Below are positions 10,865 through 22,413 of a stretch of 64,000 nt of DNA, in pieces (position 1 is the first letter of the stretch; each line of letters starts with the position of its first letter). The translations under genes were made by a program, and so were the position numbers. Source of the DNA: Alopecurus myosuroides (taxonomy: Eukaryota > Streptophyta > Magnoliopsida > Poales > Poaceae); the NCBI GenBank assembly GCA_028641055.1, contig CM054062.1, positions 182,899,958 through 182,963,957 on the forward strand, written 5' to 3'. The notes under the pieces are model-generated. The model was not told the DNA's origin and did not search any database. It saw only the letters and a list, made by a program, of their open reading frames with translations.

Positions 10865-11491
10865 ATGTTACTCCCTAAGTTTACCCTGAAAGATTTATCA
10901 ATAGGTAGTGGATCTATAATTGGAAAGGATAACATTGAAGAATTCTTTAATCATGTTAGTAAGCATAAAGATTTTGAGGATAGATCCATAGTAGAACTTG
11001 CTCCAAATTATGAAACTGCTGCAACTTCTTTGGTTCACATGTTAGAGGCTAGGTTTGTTAACCTTAACAACATAATGTAGGAAATATTTCTTAACCTAAA
11101 TGATGTTGAGGATATTTAAAAGCGATATTTTATTCTGGAAACTTTGCTTAAAGAATTTGGTGATGTTGCTATAGAAGCTAGGAAAGTCTTTGATCGTTTT
11201 AAGATGCTAGGCTCATTTGTAGATTTTATTGGTGCTCTTGTAAAACTAGATAATACCAAACCTAAAAATGGAGAGGAAATCAAAATACCAATACCTTTTA
11301 AACTTGTAGGAATGCATGAAGCCTTGGAAAATAATTTCGATTGGATTATTCCTGAAAACCCATTTGATGAAAGTAGTGAACCTAAAAGGATTGAGAGGGG
11401 GACATCTGAAATTTATATAGATAAAATACAATGCATTGTTGAGGAGGTTTCTAGTCTCAAATTGGATGCTTCTTCATTTGAAAACACTTGA
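10865..11491 (+). pseudogene. Short ORF of element H, unknown protein, two in-frame stops
   Basis: The frame from ATG 10865 to 11491 would encode about 208 residues but has TAG at 11078 and TAA at 11117. Its start, MLLPKFTLKDLSIGSGS, and helix-rich body resemble neither gag nor protease that I know. Only the last residues (SSFENT) match the tail that follows the protease in J. So H seems to have lost gag-protease and to carry a different short reading frame in its place. Base composition is AT-rich like the rest of H. I do not recognise a function. Confidence 0.5.
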
Positions 11492-12189
11492 TTCTTGCTT
11501 TCTGTGCCTAGCTGAAAGGCGTTAAACAAAAGGATTTCTTGGGAGATAACCCATGTTTTTATTTTTGCAATGTTTTTTTCTGTTTCATTTGAGTAAAGGT
11601 ATTGTTTACTTATGTAGCAACTCCTTTGTATCTTTACTTTTTCGAATTGTTAAGACAAGTAAAGTCTCTAGTGAAAAATTGGTGTTAGATTTGGATTTCT
11701 GCATAGAAACAAATTTTTGCTTCCCATTGTTTAATTCGGATAAATTTCTAGAAAAATAAAAACGACCTAATTTTTTTTTGCATGATTCTCAGCTATTTGC
11801 GAAACTTTTCTAGTTCTGAGTTTTCTGGTCTGAGCAACGTAAGTGCCTCGAAAAAAATCGTCTTTACAGACTTTGACAAATTCTGCCTTTTATTTTGCAT
11901 TCTCTCTTTTACTATCTTGAGTGGATTTCTTTGCGCCATAAAACATCAGTGGCTGTAGCTTATGTTTAGAAAGTACTGATAATGCTTGTGTCCATGCAGA
12001 ACATGTGAGTTTTTGATTGTGCACTAACCCTTTAATGAGAATTAATTCGAGTTTGGTGTGAAGGAAGTTTTCAAGGGTCAAGAGAAGAGGGTGATGTAAT
12101 GTGATCAAGAAGTGTGAAAAGCCAAATCTTGGGGATGCCCCCGTGGTTCATACTGGAAATTCCAAGAAGACTCAAGCGTCTAAGCTTGG

Positions 12190-12206
12190 GGATGCCCAAG
12201 GCATCC
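12190..12206 (+). other. Hairpin GGATGCC-CAA-GGCATCC in element H
   Basis: A perfect 7-bp inverted repeat with a 3-nt loop. The same hairpin occurs at 56698-56714 in J, although most of the surrounding sequence has diverged. Confidence 0.6.
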
Positions 12207-13491
12207 TGTTCTTCATCGGCAAGTTATCAGGTCACTTCTAGTGAAACTATATTTTTATTTGGTCACATCATATGCACTTCACTTGGAGTGTCTGTTTTTT
12301 ATTCTTTTCTTTGCTGCAACAAACTTGGCTGGAACCCATCATTCTTGTGTGGGAGAGAGACACACTCCGCTTTTTTCATATGAATACTCATATTCTTCAT
12401 TTATCATACTCGTATTCTTTGTTTTCTTCTAGCTACTTCAACTCCTTTTAGCTCATGTTTTTCATGCATCTCTTATTCAAAGTTGTTAGTTCTTGTAGAG
12501 TAGTAGTACTCTCTTGTTTCATTAATATATTATATGTAGAGTTTTTGTTCAAATAAAGTGCTGGTGTTGGAAAGCAATAAAATATTTCGTGCTTATAACG
12601 GTGCAAAAAGAATCTTGCTTAGACTGTAGCTTAGACTTTTTCATACATGCTAGATGTTATTTTAATGCTTAGTAGTTATTGATGTAGCATGATTTGTATA
12701 AAACATCTTAGAGTGCTTAATGTGCCATTGAAAGAAATCATGAGTTTTTTTATCGTATCAAAGCATAATATTTTGGTATTCTCCTTCGAATGATTTATTT
12801 GGTTGACTTGGCGCATGCTTAAACCCAGTCACCTTTAGCCTCTATGATCATTTAGTTTTTGACTTGTAATACCATTTATGCTTTGATCAATAAGGTTTCG
12901 TCTCTATGCATGATTATGGCCATTATTGCTCTCTTAATTTGTCGCTCCTAGTCATTTGCTAGCCTTCACATGTACTCGGTATGAGCTCTACTCGTGCATC
13001 CAACTCCCCAAAACCAAAAGTTTTCGAAATGTGTCCACCCTACCTACCTATATGTGGTATTTAACCGCCACTCCAAAGTAAATTTCTCATGTGCTATCTT
13101 TAAAACCTTCAAAATTATACGTGTTTTGTGCCCCTATTTTAGCTCATGCGGACACAGGTAGACGATCTTCATCTCACTTGTTGATTGGAATTTACACACC
13201 TGGACTAGTGTCACAAACGCTTATCCAAATTGATAGAAGAGCTGGCAACGGGGTGCCCAGCCCCAAACTTGGTTACTATAAATTCTCTTAACTCGTTTTG
13301 CCCCTGATTTATCAGTTAAAGCATAATTGTGTAAACAAAAGAGAAGAGGGATGATCTACTAAACCCAGTAGAAAGAACGTCCTTCAATGGGAGCCGCTCT
13401 TGTGAAGTCTAGTTAACTTGTGACGTACTGTATTGTCTGTTTTCCATTCACTGACATAGACATACACCTCTCTAAAAATTGTTTTCAATAC

Positions 13492-13496
13492 CTCTG
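13492..13496. repeat. Target-site duplication of D, left (CTCTG)
   Basis: CTCTG directly precedes TGTAAC at 13497 and recurs at 26985-26989 directly after the LTR end GCGACA. This defines the ends of D and shows an intact, single insertion. Confidence 0.92.
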
Positions 13497-14727
13497 TGTA
13501 ACATCCCAAGTATGAAAATCTCCCCCCTAGATGTTTGTTTCTTGTTTTATTATTGATTTGCATCATGTCATCATAATTGCCTTTTGTTGCATTTGAATTG
13601 AATTGTTTCCATTTGATTTCTATTTGAATTCCAAAACAAAATTCAATTATTTGTCATACTTGTTATGTTACATTGTGTCAAATAAAAACTACCAAACAAA
13701 CAATAATTTGTTATACCAAAAATTGGAATCAAAGACTTAATTTTGGCTTAACTTTCAATTATTTCTTTTGATACTACAATTGCTCAATTCATTTAATTTT
13801 CCAAACAACTTTATCAATTGATATTATTTGGAAAAACAAATGTTTGTTTTAAGGTGTTGTTACCAAAAACAAAACAATACAAAATTTATTCCAAAGTTTG
13901 CAAACCCCTAGGACCATTGTTTTCTCTCTCTTTTCCCAAAGCTGCAAAAAAAAAGGTAATAAACAAAAGAATAAACAAAAAAGAGGGAGAGGGGGCAAAA
14001 GGAGGCAGCCCACGTTGGGGCCAGCCCGTTTTGGCCAAAGCCCGTACCCCCCTCACGGTCCTTCTCCTACCTCTGTACGGAGTCATCTCCAGTGCCCACG
14101 TCGACATGATCGAGCAGGGAACGGTCGATCCGAGCTCGACCCCCTCCTATTTCTTGCCCTCAAGCCTCCCTCCTAACCCTAGTCTTCTTCCTCGCTCTTC
14201 TCCCTCGCGCCGCTCTCCTCCCGCCCTTCTCCCTTGCGCTGCTCTCTCCCTCTCGTTTCTCTGTATCCTCCACCGAAGGTCATCACCGCCGCCTCCTTCT
14301 CCGGCTCGCCGCCGGCACCACGGTACCCGCCCGGCCGCGGTAGGGCCGGGAACGGAACCGGCCGAGTCCCCTCTCCCGCCTCGTGCCTTCCGTCTCCCCC
14401 GAAGACCGCCGGAGCGCCGCCGCCATCGCCGGTTTCCGCCACCGACCGAACTGCTCCTCCATCGAATATCTCTGTAAGCAGACGCCCACACCCCTTCCCT
14501 GCTCCCTCTCCGCCTCGCACGGGCCCGCCCACGGCGGCCAGCACCCGGCCACCGCAGCGGCGCACGCCGGCAGCCGCGCACGGCCGCGGTCCGCGGCGGG
14601 CAGCGCTCGCCGGCCGCCCCTGGTCGCTGCCTTTCCCTGTCGAACGCTGCCTGTTCCTGCACAATTAGATTCAGACTTAACTCGTAACTGAACAATAACC
14701 ACCAACCTGCTCTGAACCTGTCAAGAA

Positions 14728-14836
14728 ACCGAACCAGCCCAGATGGCTAGCGAAGCTCGCTGCGCGCGCACAGGGGGTCGCGGGTTCGACTCCCCCCCCC
14801 CCGCGCGTTAGCAACACATGTTTTGTTATTTTTTTT
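14728..14836 (+). other. tRNA-like Pol III module in D 5' LTR
   Basis: An A-box-like CAGCCCAGATGGC (14735-14747) is followed 48 bases on by a B box GGTTCGACTCC (14783-14793, consensus GWTCRANNC), a C-rich stem and a run of eight T (14829-14836). This is the layout of a Pol III internal promoter with terminator. The 3' LTR copy has its boxes at 23930-23942 and 23978-23988. Confidence 0.5.
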
Positions 14837-14956
14837 CACACCCATCACAGCCCCCTAAATTGCACACAGGTCCTTGTCTATTACTTCTAGGTCCCTGCAA
14901 TTTCGTTTTAAGTCCCTAGCTGTGAAATAATGGCAGATTATCAACCAAACTTTAAA

Positions 14957-15620
14957 ATTGCCTAACTAATTAATTACAACTCCAAATTTAACATTTTTAA
15001 TATGTTTTCAATACCAAATTTAATACTCTATCTAATTAACCATTTGTTTTCTGTTTTGACCATTGCAAATAATTTCAAATTTCAAATTCAAACCTATTCC
15101 TTTCACATTTGATAAAATTCATAACTAATTCAATATTAATCCAAATAACACAAATAAAATATGTTTTCCATGTCAAATTAAACCACCTAACCAAATATAA
15201 ATTTTGTTTCATGATTTGAATAATTAAAATTGCTTAAATAATTTAATCTTTGTTTAATTCATTTAAATTTGATAAAAATCATAACTTGCTCAAATAAAAT
15301 TATTTTTGAACATGCAAATTATGTTTTCAACCTAGAAAAGTATAAACTTTTCAAATATGGATTTGAATTTATGTTTTGAACAAATAAAATTCAAATAAAA
15401 GTCATGCTTGTTTTAAATTCATTTAAAACTTGTTTAATATTGTTTAATTCATAATTAAATTATCCTAATTCCAATTTCAATATTTGAAACATGTAATCCA
15501 ACTAAAATTTGATGTTCTTTTCAAATATAAATTTTGTTATTTTTTTTGAACACTTTAACTTGATGAAAACAACAATTGTTTATGTGACATCCTTAAGGAA
15601 CCAAAATTTTCTAACTTAAT
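14957..15620 (+). repeat. Degenerate ~160-bp tandem array in D 5' LTR
   Basis: The marker ATTCATAACT and close variants occurs at 14957, 15117, 15277, 15447 and 15608, that is at steps of 160, 160, 170 and 161 bp. Each step also shares blocks such as AAAATATGTTTTC and TTGAATAATTAAAATTG. The 3' LTR carries the same array about 9.2 kb downstream. Confidence 0.65.
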
Positions 15621-17790
15621 AAATAAATTTCTAAAACTGGTAAACCCTATTTTAAATTGGTTCTATTGTTGTTATTTTGTTGTTTTCCTCATCCATGCAT
15701 CATACTAATTCACCTTCATCTGTTGATTAGTTGGAAAACAAATAATCTAACCCAAAATTCATGGGCTTTTCATATGCAACTCAAAATTGCATATGTGTCC
15801 ATTTAATTTGTGTTACCATGTCAACTAGTTTATTTTGATGCAACTATTAACATGACATGCATCATCCCCATGATTGTGCACTATGCCATGATATTGATTG
15901 TCTACCCCTTTTCTGCATTGTTTGTTTGCTTCTTCTCGGATAGACGACGACGTTGAGTCCGACGATCCTTACGACACCCCTTCTGAGGATTTAGCTCAGT
16001 ACCAGGCTACTGGGTTTGCAGGCAAGTTATCACTCACATGAACCACTGTGTTCCTTTCAACATTGGTTACCGATACTTTCCGTTGTTCTTTTCTGCTAGC
16101 CTTAGTAGTAGTTGTTTCTGTTACGAACCTATCACATGAACCCCTTAACCTTGATATTGCCTCACCTCCAGTCCTATAACCCCGTTGTTTGAGCCCGTGT
16201 CTTACTAGCATGCTTAGGGTTGTTTCTGCTCGAGTCTGTTACCCGTTACTTTCTGTTGTCATATTTCTATTATGTTCTATGGGCTCGATGTTTAAACAAA
16301 AACCTGTTAATGCTTGGGTAATAATAATAATTTGATGTTAAGGCACCGGCAGGAGGCCCGTCGTGGTTTTGAGGCCTGCTAGTGTCGACCCTAATTAGGA
16401 AAAGGGTCTTGTCTACTGATCCATGATGAGCGTGCTCACCGCATCCGGGTGGTGGTATGGAACCCCCCTCGGCTTTGATCTGATCCGCAGTTTGTCCGAA
16501 GAGCCACACTTAGTTCGGGTGTTCCATTTGGCTCATACGCATGAATGGGTCGCTCCCATGGTTACTGATGATGATGACGCACACATATAGGGCGAGGCCT
16601 GTAGTGCCGGGGTGTTGTGTCCTGCGGGAGTTTTGCACACCTGCGCTGAGTATTCGGCTGCGTGGCTGGGACCTTATAGCTCCGTGGCTCCTAGGACAGG
16701 CTGTAGTGATGGTTCGAGTCGTGTCGAGTCCACCTGAGTTTTAGTTGGTGGCTTGAGTGTGTACGGGTACTGGAGCACACCCTGCAGGGATGAATCTTCT
16801 CGAGAAGCCGTGTTGTCCGCGGTTATGTGACGACTTGGTGAAAGTACTGGCTAACAAGTACTCAGACAACTTACACCTAACTATAATAACTTGACTAGTA
16901 ATAGGTTTATTGACACAATAACCTGAACCATCATTAATCCAACTGTGTGAGTTATCCTTGGATTGCTTCTTTGGATAAGGGGCGAGATCCAGGATGGGTT
17001 TGTTTGGTGGTTAGTTATAGTTGGTTACGATACGCTATCTTATCTCCTTTCTGTTAGCCGGAAGTCATAGTATGTTTCTGTAGTTGGTTAGTGCAGCCCG
17101 CTGCCGCATCTTTTATATCACCCTTCCTTCCGTTGAACCCAAAGCATATGTGCTTGGTGTTGACGGGTTACACTTTGGTGAACTGTGAGTCTTGCTTGCC
17201 AGTACGTTGGTGTACTGACCCCTTTGGGGCTGTGGTTTACGCAGACGACGATTCCGAGGATCTCCATGGAGGCTACTACGTGGAGTACGACGAAGCTGTT
17301 GCCGAGTAGATAGCGGACCCGGGCAGGATCCGACGACTTCGTGGATGGGCTCCGTTTTCTTTTCATTGCCGGCCTCTTAGGCCTACCATGATTTGTCTGT
17401 ACTCAGACACCTTGATTGCTTCCGTTGATGTAATGAATGTTATGTTGGGACATGTGTCCTCTGGATGATTGTATTTGCTATTCTCTGCCTTAGTGAAGGC
17501 CATTTGCAACCTTATTTCAATCTTTTGTGTCTTAGAGATATGTTGTGGTATCATTCCGTTTAACGCTGTTGGCGTACCATGTGTGATTGGTATGAAGTAC
17601 GTCGACAGTAGTGCCTATGGTCTCTAGTGGATAGTTTACATCGACGGTGGAATAGCAGGGCTTGTGTTGTCGCGCATAAGCGCAGGCCTACCAGGAAGCT
17701 GGGACGTGGGAGCAGTTATGCCCCATAATCCAAGCATCTGCTATCCAGTTCGGCCCGATGAGTATCCCCTAGAAACCAGGGTGCGACAAA

Positions 17791-17803
17791 TGGTATCAGA
17801 GCC
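17791..17803 (+). promoter_or_regulatory. Primer-binding site of element D
   Basis: TGGTATCAGAGCC is the usual initiator-Met tRNA primer site, two bases after the LTR end. Confidence 0.9.
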
Positions 17804-18273
17804 TGTCTGCCTGTAGGATCCCTTTTACTGGTCGCAGTTGAGTCTAGAAACTATTTTGTAGCTATATAGGAAAAATGAAACGTGAGAGTAGGAATTCTGC
17901 CATTTTATTTCTTTCCCCACCCACCCTCCCTTTTCTGGTAAGGAAGTGCAACGTTGTTTTTCCCTTCTCATCTAAACTTTCAAGTTAGGATTTCACGTGT
18001 TCTGGGTTCTTCCGTAGTACCTTAGGAGTTTTGGTCGCGAGTTTCCCGATGTTGCTTCAATATCATGTTTCTCTCAAGAACCTTTCGTCCATTGATGTAT
18101 CCATTCCTAGCTATGTTTAATTATCCTTTCGTACTCAAACCATTTATGGTGAACGTTGAGGGTAGTATATGTTTGATCCATGCTACCTTCTTACCGTATG
18201 AAGTAATCCTTTTAAGCACTTATATTGGATTTTGTTATCCGGTTACTGTGTTAATCTTGGTATCCTCTTCAGG
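17804..18273 (+). other. Leader between primer site and gag in D
   Basis: This non-coding leader is nearly identical to that of E up to about 17990. It lacks the ~700-bp extra ORF that E carries further downstream, and rejoins similarity at GATGTATCCATTC (about 18091). It ends CTCTTCAGG directly before the gag ATG. Confidence 0.7.
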
Positions 18274-21200
18274 ATGGAAAGTGGTGACGAAGAACCCACA
18301 CTGCCACCTGAGATGGGGAAAGTGCTGTCTCAGATGACACAAGTTATAAAGCAGATGCAGCAGAACCAAGACCTTGGGAGTAATGGCAACACCCAGGTGT
18401 CTATTCGGGAGTTCCTTGAGCTCAATCCGCGCACGTTTGATAACTCCTCCGAGCCATTGGATGCTGATGACTGGCTCCGTGAAATGGACCGTACTCTTGT
18501 GGTAGCTCATGTGGCTGACGAGGACCGTGTTCCTTACGTGACCTACCTTCTCCGTGGACAATCCATGTCTTGGTGGGAGAATTTCCAAGAAATGAGAGGT
18601 CCTAGTGTGGCAATCACATGGGAGGATTTCAAGCAAGCCTTCGTGCGCCATCACATTCCCGATGGGCTCATGGAGAAAATGCGTGAGGAATTCTATTCTT
18701 TCACACAAGGCAATCTGGACGTTCTCGAATACCAAAGAGAGTTCAATCGTCTGGCTCGCTACGCCGGAGATGAAATCTCCACGGAAGCGAGAAAGATGGC
18801 AAAGTTCCGCAGGGGTCTCAACCCGGAACTCAAGTATGCTCTCACCAACGTCAAGGCCAAGAATTTTGAGGACCTCGTCAACATCGCTCTAAATGAAGAG
18901 CATGGGCGCAAGTTGGTTGAGGAATCTCGTAAGCACTCTCGTGAACAGGCTAATCTCTCAAAAGCTATCATGCCTCCACAAAAACGAAGAGTTTGGGTTC
19001 CATATACCACTACAACACCGCACATCAGCTTGCCAAGCCCGGCAGGATTTCTTGCCCTCCCTCCCACCCCAGTGGTATCTTTAGGAGGTGCTCCATCTCA
19101 GCCAAGTCCAACAGATCCTCGTTCTGCTAGTACATGCTTCAAGTGCGGTCTATCAGGACACTACTCATACAAGTGCCCGCAGAACAAGCTACCATCACTA
19201 CCTATCTCTAGGGTCAATCATGTGGTGGTACACACTCCTTCGCCTAGGCCCCGCAACAAGAACAAGTCTGTCTTGAGAACTGTGAGGGTGAACCATGTCA
19301 AGGCCCAGGGAGCAGAAGAATCTCCAGAGGTTGTAATGGGCACACTTCTTGTGAACTTGTTTCGTGCTAAAGTCTTGTTCGACTCTGGTGCTTCACACTC
19401 TTTCATCTCTCAATGCTTTGCAAACAACAGTGGAGTCAACTTTGAACAGTTGTCTATCCCTTTCCTAGTAAAATCACCGGGATCTAGCTGGCAAAGCAAT
19501 AAAGTTAGCCAGAACATCGAGATCACAATTGGAAACCTACCATTCCAGGCATCTCTGATAGCTCTCCACTCTTCAGATATTGATGTCATTCTTGGGATGG
19601 ATTGGTTGGTAGGCAACAAAGCAGTCATTGATTGTCCTGCTAAGTCTGTCAAAATCACACACCCTTCTGGCCAGATAGTCTACTTCCATGCTGAAAATCC
19701 AGTTGCTCAACTCTACACTCTCAATGCAAATCCTCTACCATCTATTGAAACTATTCCGGTGGTTTGTGATTTCCCCGATGTCTTTCCAGAAGAGTTGCCA
19801 GGAATGCCTCCTGACAGAGCAGTTGAGTTCGTCATCGAACTTGAACCAGGTACTGCTCCAATCTCTAAGCATCCATACAAGATAGCTCCTCCTGAACTGA
19901 AGTTGTTGAAGGAGCAAATTGATATGTACATGGAGAAAGGTTACATTCAACCTAGTTCCTCGGCTTGGGGTTGCCCAACTCTGTTCGTTGCAAAGAAGGA
20001 TCAAACAAAGAGACTCGTGGTTGACTATCGTCCTCTCAACGAGAAAACCATCAAAAACAAGTATCCAATTCCTCGTATCGATGATCTTTTTGATCAACTT
20101 GCTGGAGCCTCAATATTCTCAAAGTTGGATTTGAGGATGGGTTACCATCAGATAAAGATCAGAAAGGAAGATATTCCTAAGACAGCTTTCACCACTCGGT
20201 ACGGTCTATATGAATACACCGTCATGTCCTTTGGTCTCACCAATGCACCGGCGACATTCTCTAGACTCATGAATTCTGTCTTCCATGAATACCTCGACAA
20301 GTTCGTTGTGGTATATCTTGATGATATTCTTGTCTACTCAAAATCCGAGGAAGAGCATGGAGAACATCTTCGTCTCACTCTCATGAAACTTCGCGAGCAT
20401 CGTCTATATGCCAAGTTCTCCAAATGTGAATTCTGGATTCCAGAAGTTGCTTATCTTGGTCATGTCATCTCGGCCAAGGGCATAGCCATTGATCCAGAAA
20501 AGGTTAAGGCAATTGTTGATTGGAAACCTCCTAAGACGGTGAAGCAAGTCAGAAGTTTTCTCGGCTTGGCTAGCTATTGCCGTCGTTTCGTCAGAAACTT
20601 CTCAAAGATTGCCAAACCTCTCACTGATCTCACAAAGAAGGACAAGAAGTTCGTTTGGTCTCCACAATGTGATGAAAGTTTCAATCTCCTGAAGACTAAA
20701 CTCACTTCTACACCAGTTCTGGTTGGCCCAGATACTACCAAACCTTTCCAGATATTCTGTGATGCTTCCCTCCAAGGTCTAGGTGCAGTTCTTATGCAAG
20801 AACGTCAAGTTGTGGCTTATGCTTCACGTCAGTTGAACCCACATGAGAAAAATTATCCCACACATGACCTTGAACTTGCAGCAGTTGTGTTTGCCCTCAA
20901 GAAATGGAGGCAATACTTGTTGGGTAATCGCACTGAAATCTTTTCTGATCATAAGAGTCTGAAATACATCTTCACTCAGCCAGATCTAAACCTCAGACAA
21001 AGGAGATGGATTGAAAAGATCAAAGACTTCGATCTTACCATTTCTTACACTCCAGGCAAGGCTAATGTTATGGCCGATGCTCTCAGTCGCAAGTCTTATT
21101 GCAATAATCTCATGATCATGGAAAGCCAACCTCCACTTCATGAAGAATTCCAGAAGCTGAACCTTGGTCTTGTTCCTCAAGGTTATCTTGCAAACTTGAC

Positions 21201-22413
21201 AGCTAGTCCAACTCTCGAGGACAAGATTCGTTCTGAACAACTTCGTGATGCTGAGATCAGGAAGATCGCAAATAACATCAAAACAGGCAATGTGAAGTAT
21301 GAGTGCTTCTCAATTGATGACAAGGGAACTGTGTTCTTCGAAGGACGCATTGCGGTTCCTCAAGTTCAAAGTCTCAAAGATGTTATTCTCAAGGAGGCTC
21401 ATGAAACTCCTCTCTCCATCCACCCTGGAAGTACAAAGATGTACCAGGATCTTAAGACACTGTATTGGTGGTCTGGCATGAAACGTGAAATTGCTAAATA
21501 CGTTTCTGAATGCGACGTTTGTCAACGTGTTAAGGCAGTTCATCAGAAAACAGCCGGTCTTCTCCAACCTCTGAAAATTCCTGAGTGGAAGTGGGACATG
21601 ATTGAAATGGACTTCGTCACTGGTTTTCCAAAGTCCAAGAAGGGCAACGATGCAATCTTCGTTGTTATTGATCGTCTCACTAAGGTAGCTTACTTCTTTG
21701 CTGTCAAAGAGACAATCTCAGCTAGCCAGTTAGCAGAGCTCTACACAACAAAGATTGTTCCTCTTCATGGTGTTCCATTGGAAATAAGCTCAGACCGTGG
21801 AAGCATATTCACTTCTCATTTCTGGAAGAGTTTTCAAGAAGCATTGGGCACCAAACTTCTGTTCAGCACAGCTTACCATCCTCAGTCTCAAGGGCAAGTC
21901 GAAAGAGTCAATCAGATTCTCGAGGATATGCTCAGAGCATGTGGTCTATCCTTTGGCATGAAATGGGAGGATTGCCTTCCATATGCTGAATTCTCCTACA
22001 ACAACAGCTTCCAGGCAAGCCTAGGAATGGCACCGTTTGAAGCACTCTATGGCCGCAGATGCAGGAGTCCAATCAATTGGTCTGGAGCTGGTGAACGTTC
22101 ACTCCTAGGCCCTGACATTGTTAAGGAAGCCGAAGAGAAAGTTCGCATCATTCGTGACAATCTCAAGATTGCTCAGTCTCGTCAGAAAAGCCACTATGAC
22201 AGCAAGCACAGGGATATGATCTATGCACCTGGTGACAAGGCATATCTCCGTGTAACTCCCCTCAGAGGCACTCATCGTTTTGGTGTCAAAGGAAAGCTAG
22301 CACCGAGATACATTGGTCCGTTTAACATTCTATCAAGGCGTGCGGAAAATGCCTATCGTCTTGAACTTCCAGAAAAACTATCCAAGGTGCACGATGTGTT
22401 CCACGTGTCATAG
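18274..22413 (+). CDS. Gag-pol polyprotein of element D (chromovirus)
   Basis: This single frame of 1379 residues encodes the whole replication machinery. I chose the ATG at 18274 because it aligns with the gag start of E; upstream codons are open but contain no ATG. Gag has the conserved W-WENF and [10 protein letters not shown] blocks, then an intact CCHC knuckle ([14 protein letters not shown]). Protease is [10 protein letters not shown]. Reverse transcriptase shows [10 protein letters not shown] and the catalytic YLDD. RNase H has [11 protein letters not shown] and [15 protein letters not shown]. Integrase shows an HHCC finger, the first catalytic Asp in EMDF, then SSDRG and the Glu in GQVERVNQ. 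The frame stops with TAG right after DVFHVS, where chromoviruses usually continue QLK into the chromodomain. All catalytic residues that I could check are present. Confidence 0.93.
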   Translation: MESGDEEPTLPPEMGKVLSQMTQVIKQMQQNQDLGSNGNTQVSIREFLELNPRTFDNSSEPLDADDWLREMDRTLVVAHVADEDRVPYVTYLLRGQSMSWWENFQEMRGPSVAITWEDFKQAFVRHHIPDGLMEKMREEFYSFTQGNLDVLEYQREFNRLARYAGDEISTEARKMAKFRRGLNPELKYALTNVKAKNFEDLVNIALNEEHGRKLVEESRKHSREQANLSKAIMPPQKRRVWVPYTTTTPHISLPSPAGFLALPPTPVVSLGGAPSQPSPTDPRSASTCFKCGLSGHYSYKCPQNKLPSLPISRVNHVVVHTPSPRPRNKNKSVLRTVRVNHVKAQGAEESPEVVMGTLLVNLFRAKVLFDSGASHSFISQCFANNSGVNFEQLSIPFLVKSPGSSWQSNKVSQNIEITIGNLPFQASLIALHSSDIDVILGMDWLVGNKAVIDCPAKSVKITHPSGQIVYFHAENPVAQLYTLNANPLPSIETIPVVCDFPDVFPEELPGMPPDRAVEFVIELEPGTAPISKHPYKIAPPELKLLKEQIDMYMEKGYIQPSSSAWGCPTLFVAKKDQTKRLVVDYRPLNEKTIKNKYPIPRIDDLFDQLAGASIFSKLDLRMGYHQIKIRKEDIPKTAFTTRYGLYEYTVMSFGLTNAPATFSRLMNSVFHEYLDKFVVVYLDDILVYSKSEEEHGEHLRLTLMKLREHRLYAKFSKCEFWIPEVAYLGHVISAKGIAIDPEKVKAIVDWKPPKTVKQVRSFLGLASYCRRFVRNFSKIAKPLTDLTKKDKKFVWSPQCDESFNLLKTKLTSTPVLVGPDTTKPFQIFCDASLQGLGAVLMQERQVVAYASRQLNPHEKNYPTHDLELAAVVFALKKWRQYLLGNRTEIFSDHKSLKYIFTQPDLNLRQRRWIEKIKDFDLTISYTPGKANVMADALSRKSYCNNLMIMESQPPLHEEFQKLNLGLVPQGYLANLTASPTLEDKIRSEQLRDAEIRKIANNIKTGNVKYECFSIDDKGTVFFEGRIAVPQVQSLKDVILKEAHETPLSIHPGSTKMYQDLKTLYWWSGMKREIAKYVSECDVCQRVKAVHQKTAGLLQPLKIPEWKWDMIEMDFVTGFPKSKKGNDAIFVVIDRLTKVAYFFAVKETISASQLAELYTTKIVPLHGVPLEISSDRGSIFTSHFWKSFQEALGTKLLFSTAYHPQSQGQVERVNQILEDMLRACGLSFGMKWEDCLPYAEFSYNNSFQASLGMAPFEALYGRRCRSPINWSGAGERSLLGPDIVKEAEEKVRIIRDNLKIAQSRQKSHYDSKHRDMIYAPGDKAYLRVTPLRGTHRFGVKGKLAPRYIGPFNILSRRAENAYRLELPEKLSKVHDVFHVS

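Larger units (their letters stand above)
11492..13496 (+). other. Non-coding part of element H
   Basis: About 2 kb of AT-rich sequence without a credible ORF, homologous in blocks to the non-coding part of J on the other strand. It holds two copies of CTTGGGGATGCCC (near 12126 and 12186) and a hairpin at 12190-12206. Confidence 0.6.
14344..17309 (+). pseudogene. Spliced-ORF remnant in D 5' LTR
   Basis: These are counterparts of the three exons described in E: 14344-14473 (donor GTAAGC), 15944-16021 (donor GCAAGT) and 17245-17309 (ending in TAG). The phases match (1-1) and the join reads through. The exon 1 frame, however, has a TAG at 14341 and no ATG after it, so this copy cannot start normally. 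The 3' LTR has the same lesion (exons ending 23667, 25140-25217, 26441-26505). Exon 2 encodes an acidic segment (DDVESDDPYDTPSEDLAQ) that differs from E mostly by similar residues; exon 3 contains GGYYVEYDE, unchanged from E. Confidence 0.4.
13497..17788 (+). repeat. Element D 5' LTR
   Basis: It starts TGTAACATCCC and ends GTGCGACA, two bases before the primer site. In order it holds an AT-rich start, a GC-rich leader (about 14100-14473) ending in a GTAAGC donor, a tRNA-like module, an AT-rich array with a period of ~160 bp, a short exon-like segment (15944-16021), a block conserved among D, E and F (about 16340-17060), and a second exon-like segment (17245-17309). Confidence 0.93.

Noticed and set aside
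14147..14705. Several long overlapping ORFs on both strands of the GC-rich LTR leader (also 23341-23900, 31774-32264, 34591-35103, 39195-39707, 49922-50412)
   Set aside because: High GC with few stop codons makes all frames open. Most begin at non-ATG codons and show no known domain; the minus-strand ones are Arg/Gly-rich shadows. Only the frame that continues through phase-matched splice sites was kept.
18232..18273. An earlier start for the D gag-pol frame
   Set aside because: The upstream codons are open but contain no ATG. The ATG at 18274 aligns with the gag start of E.
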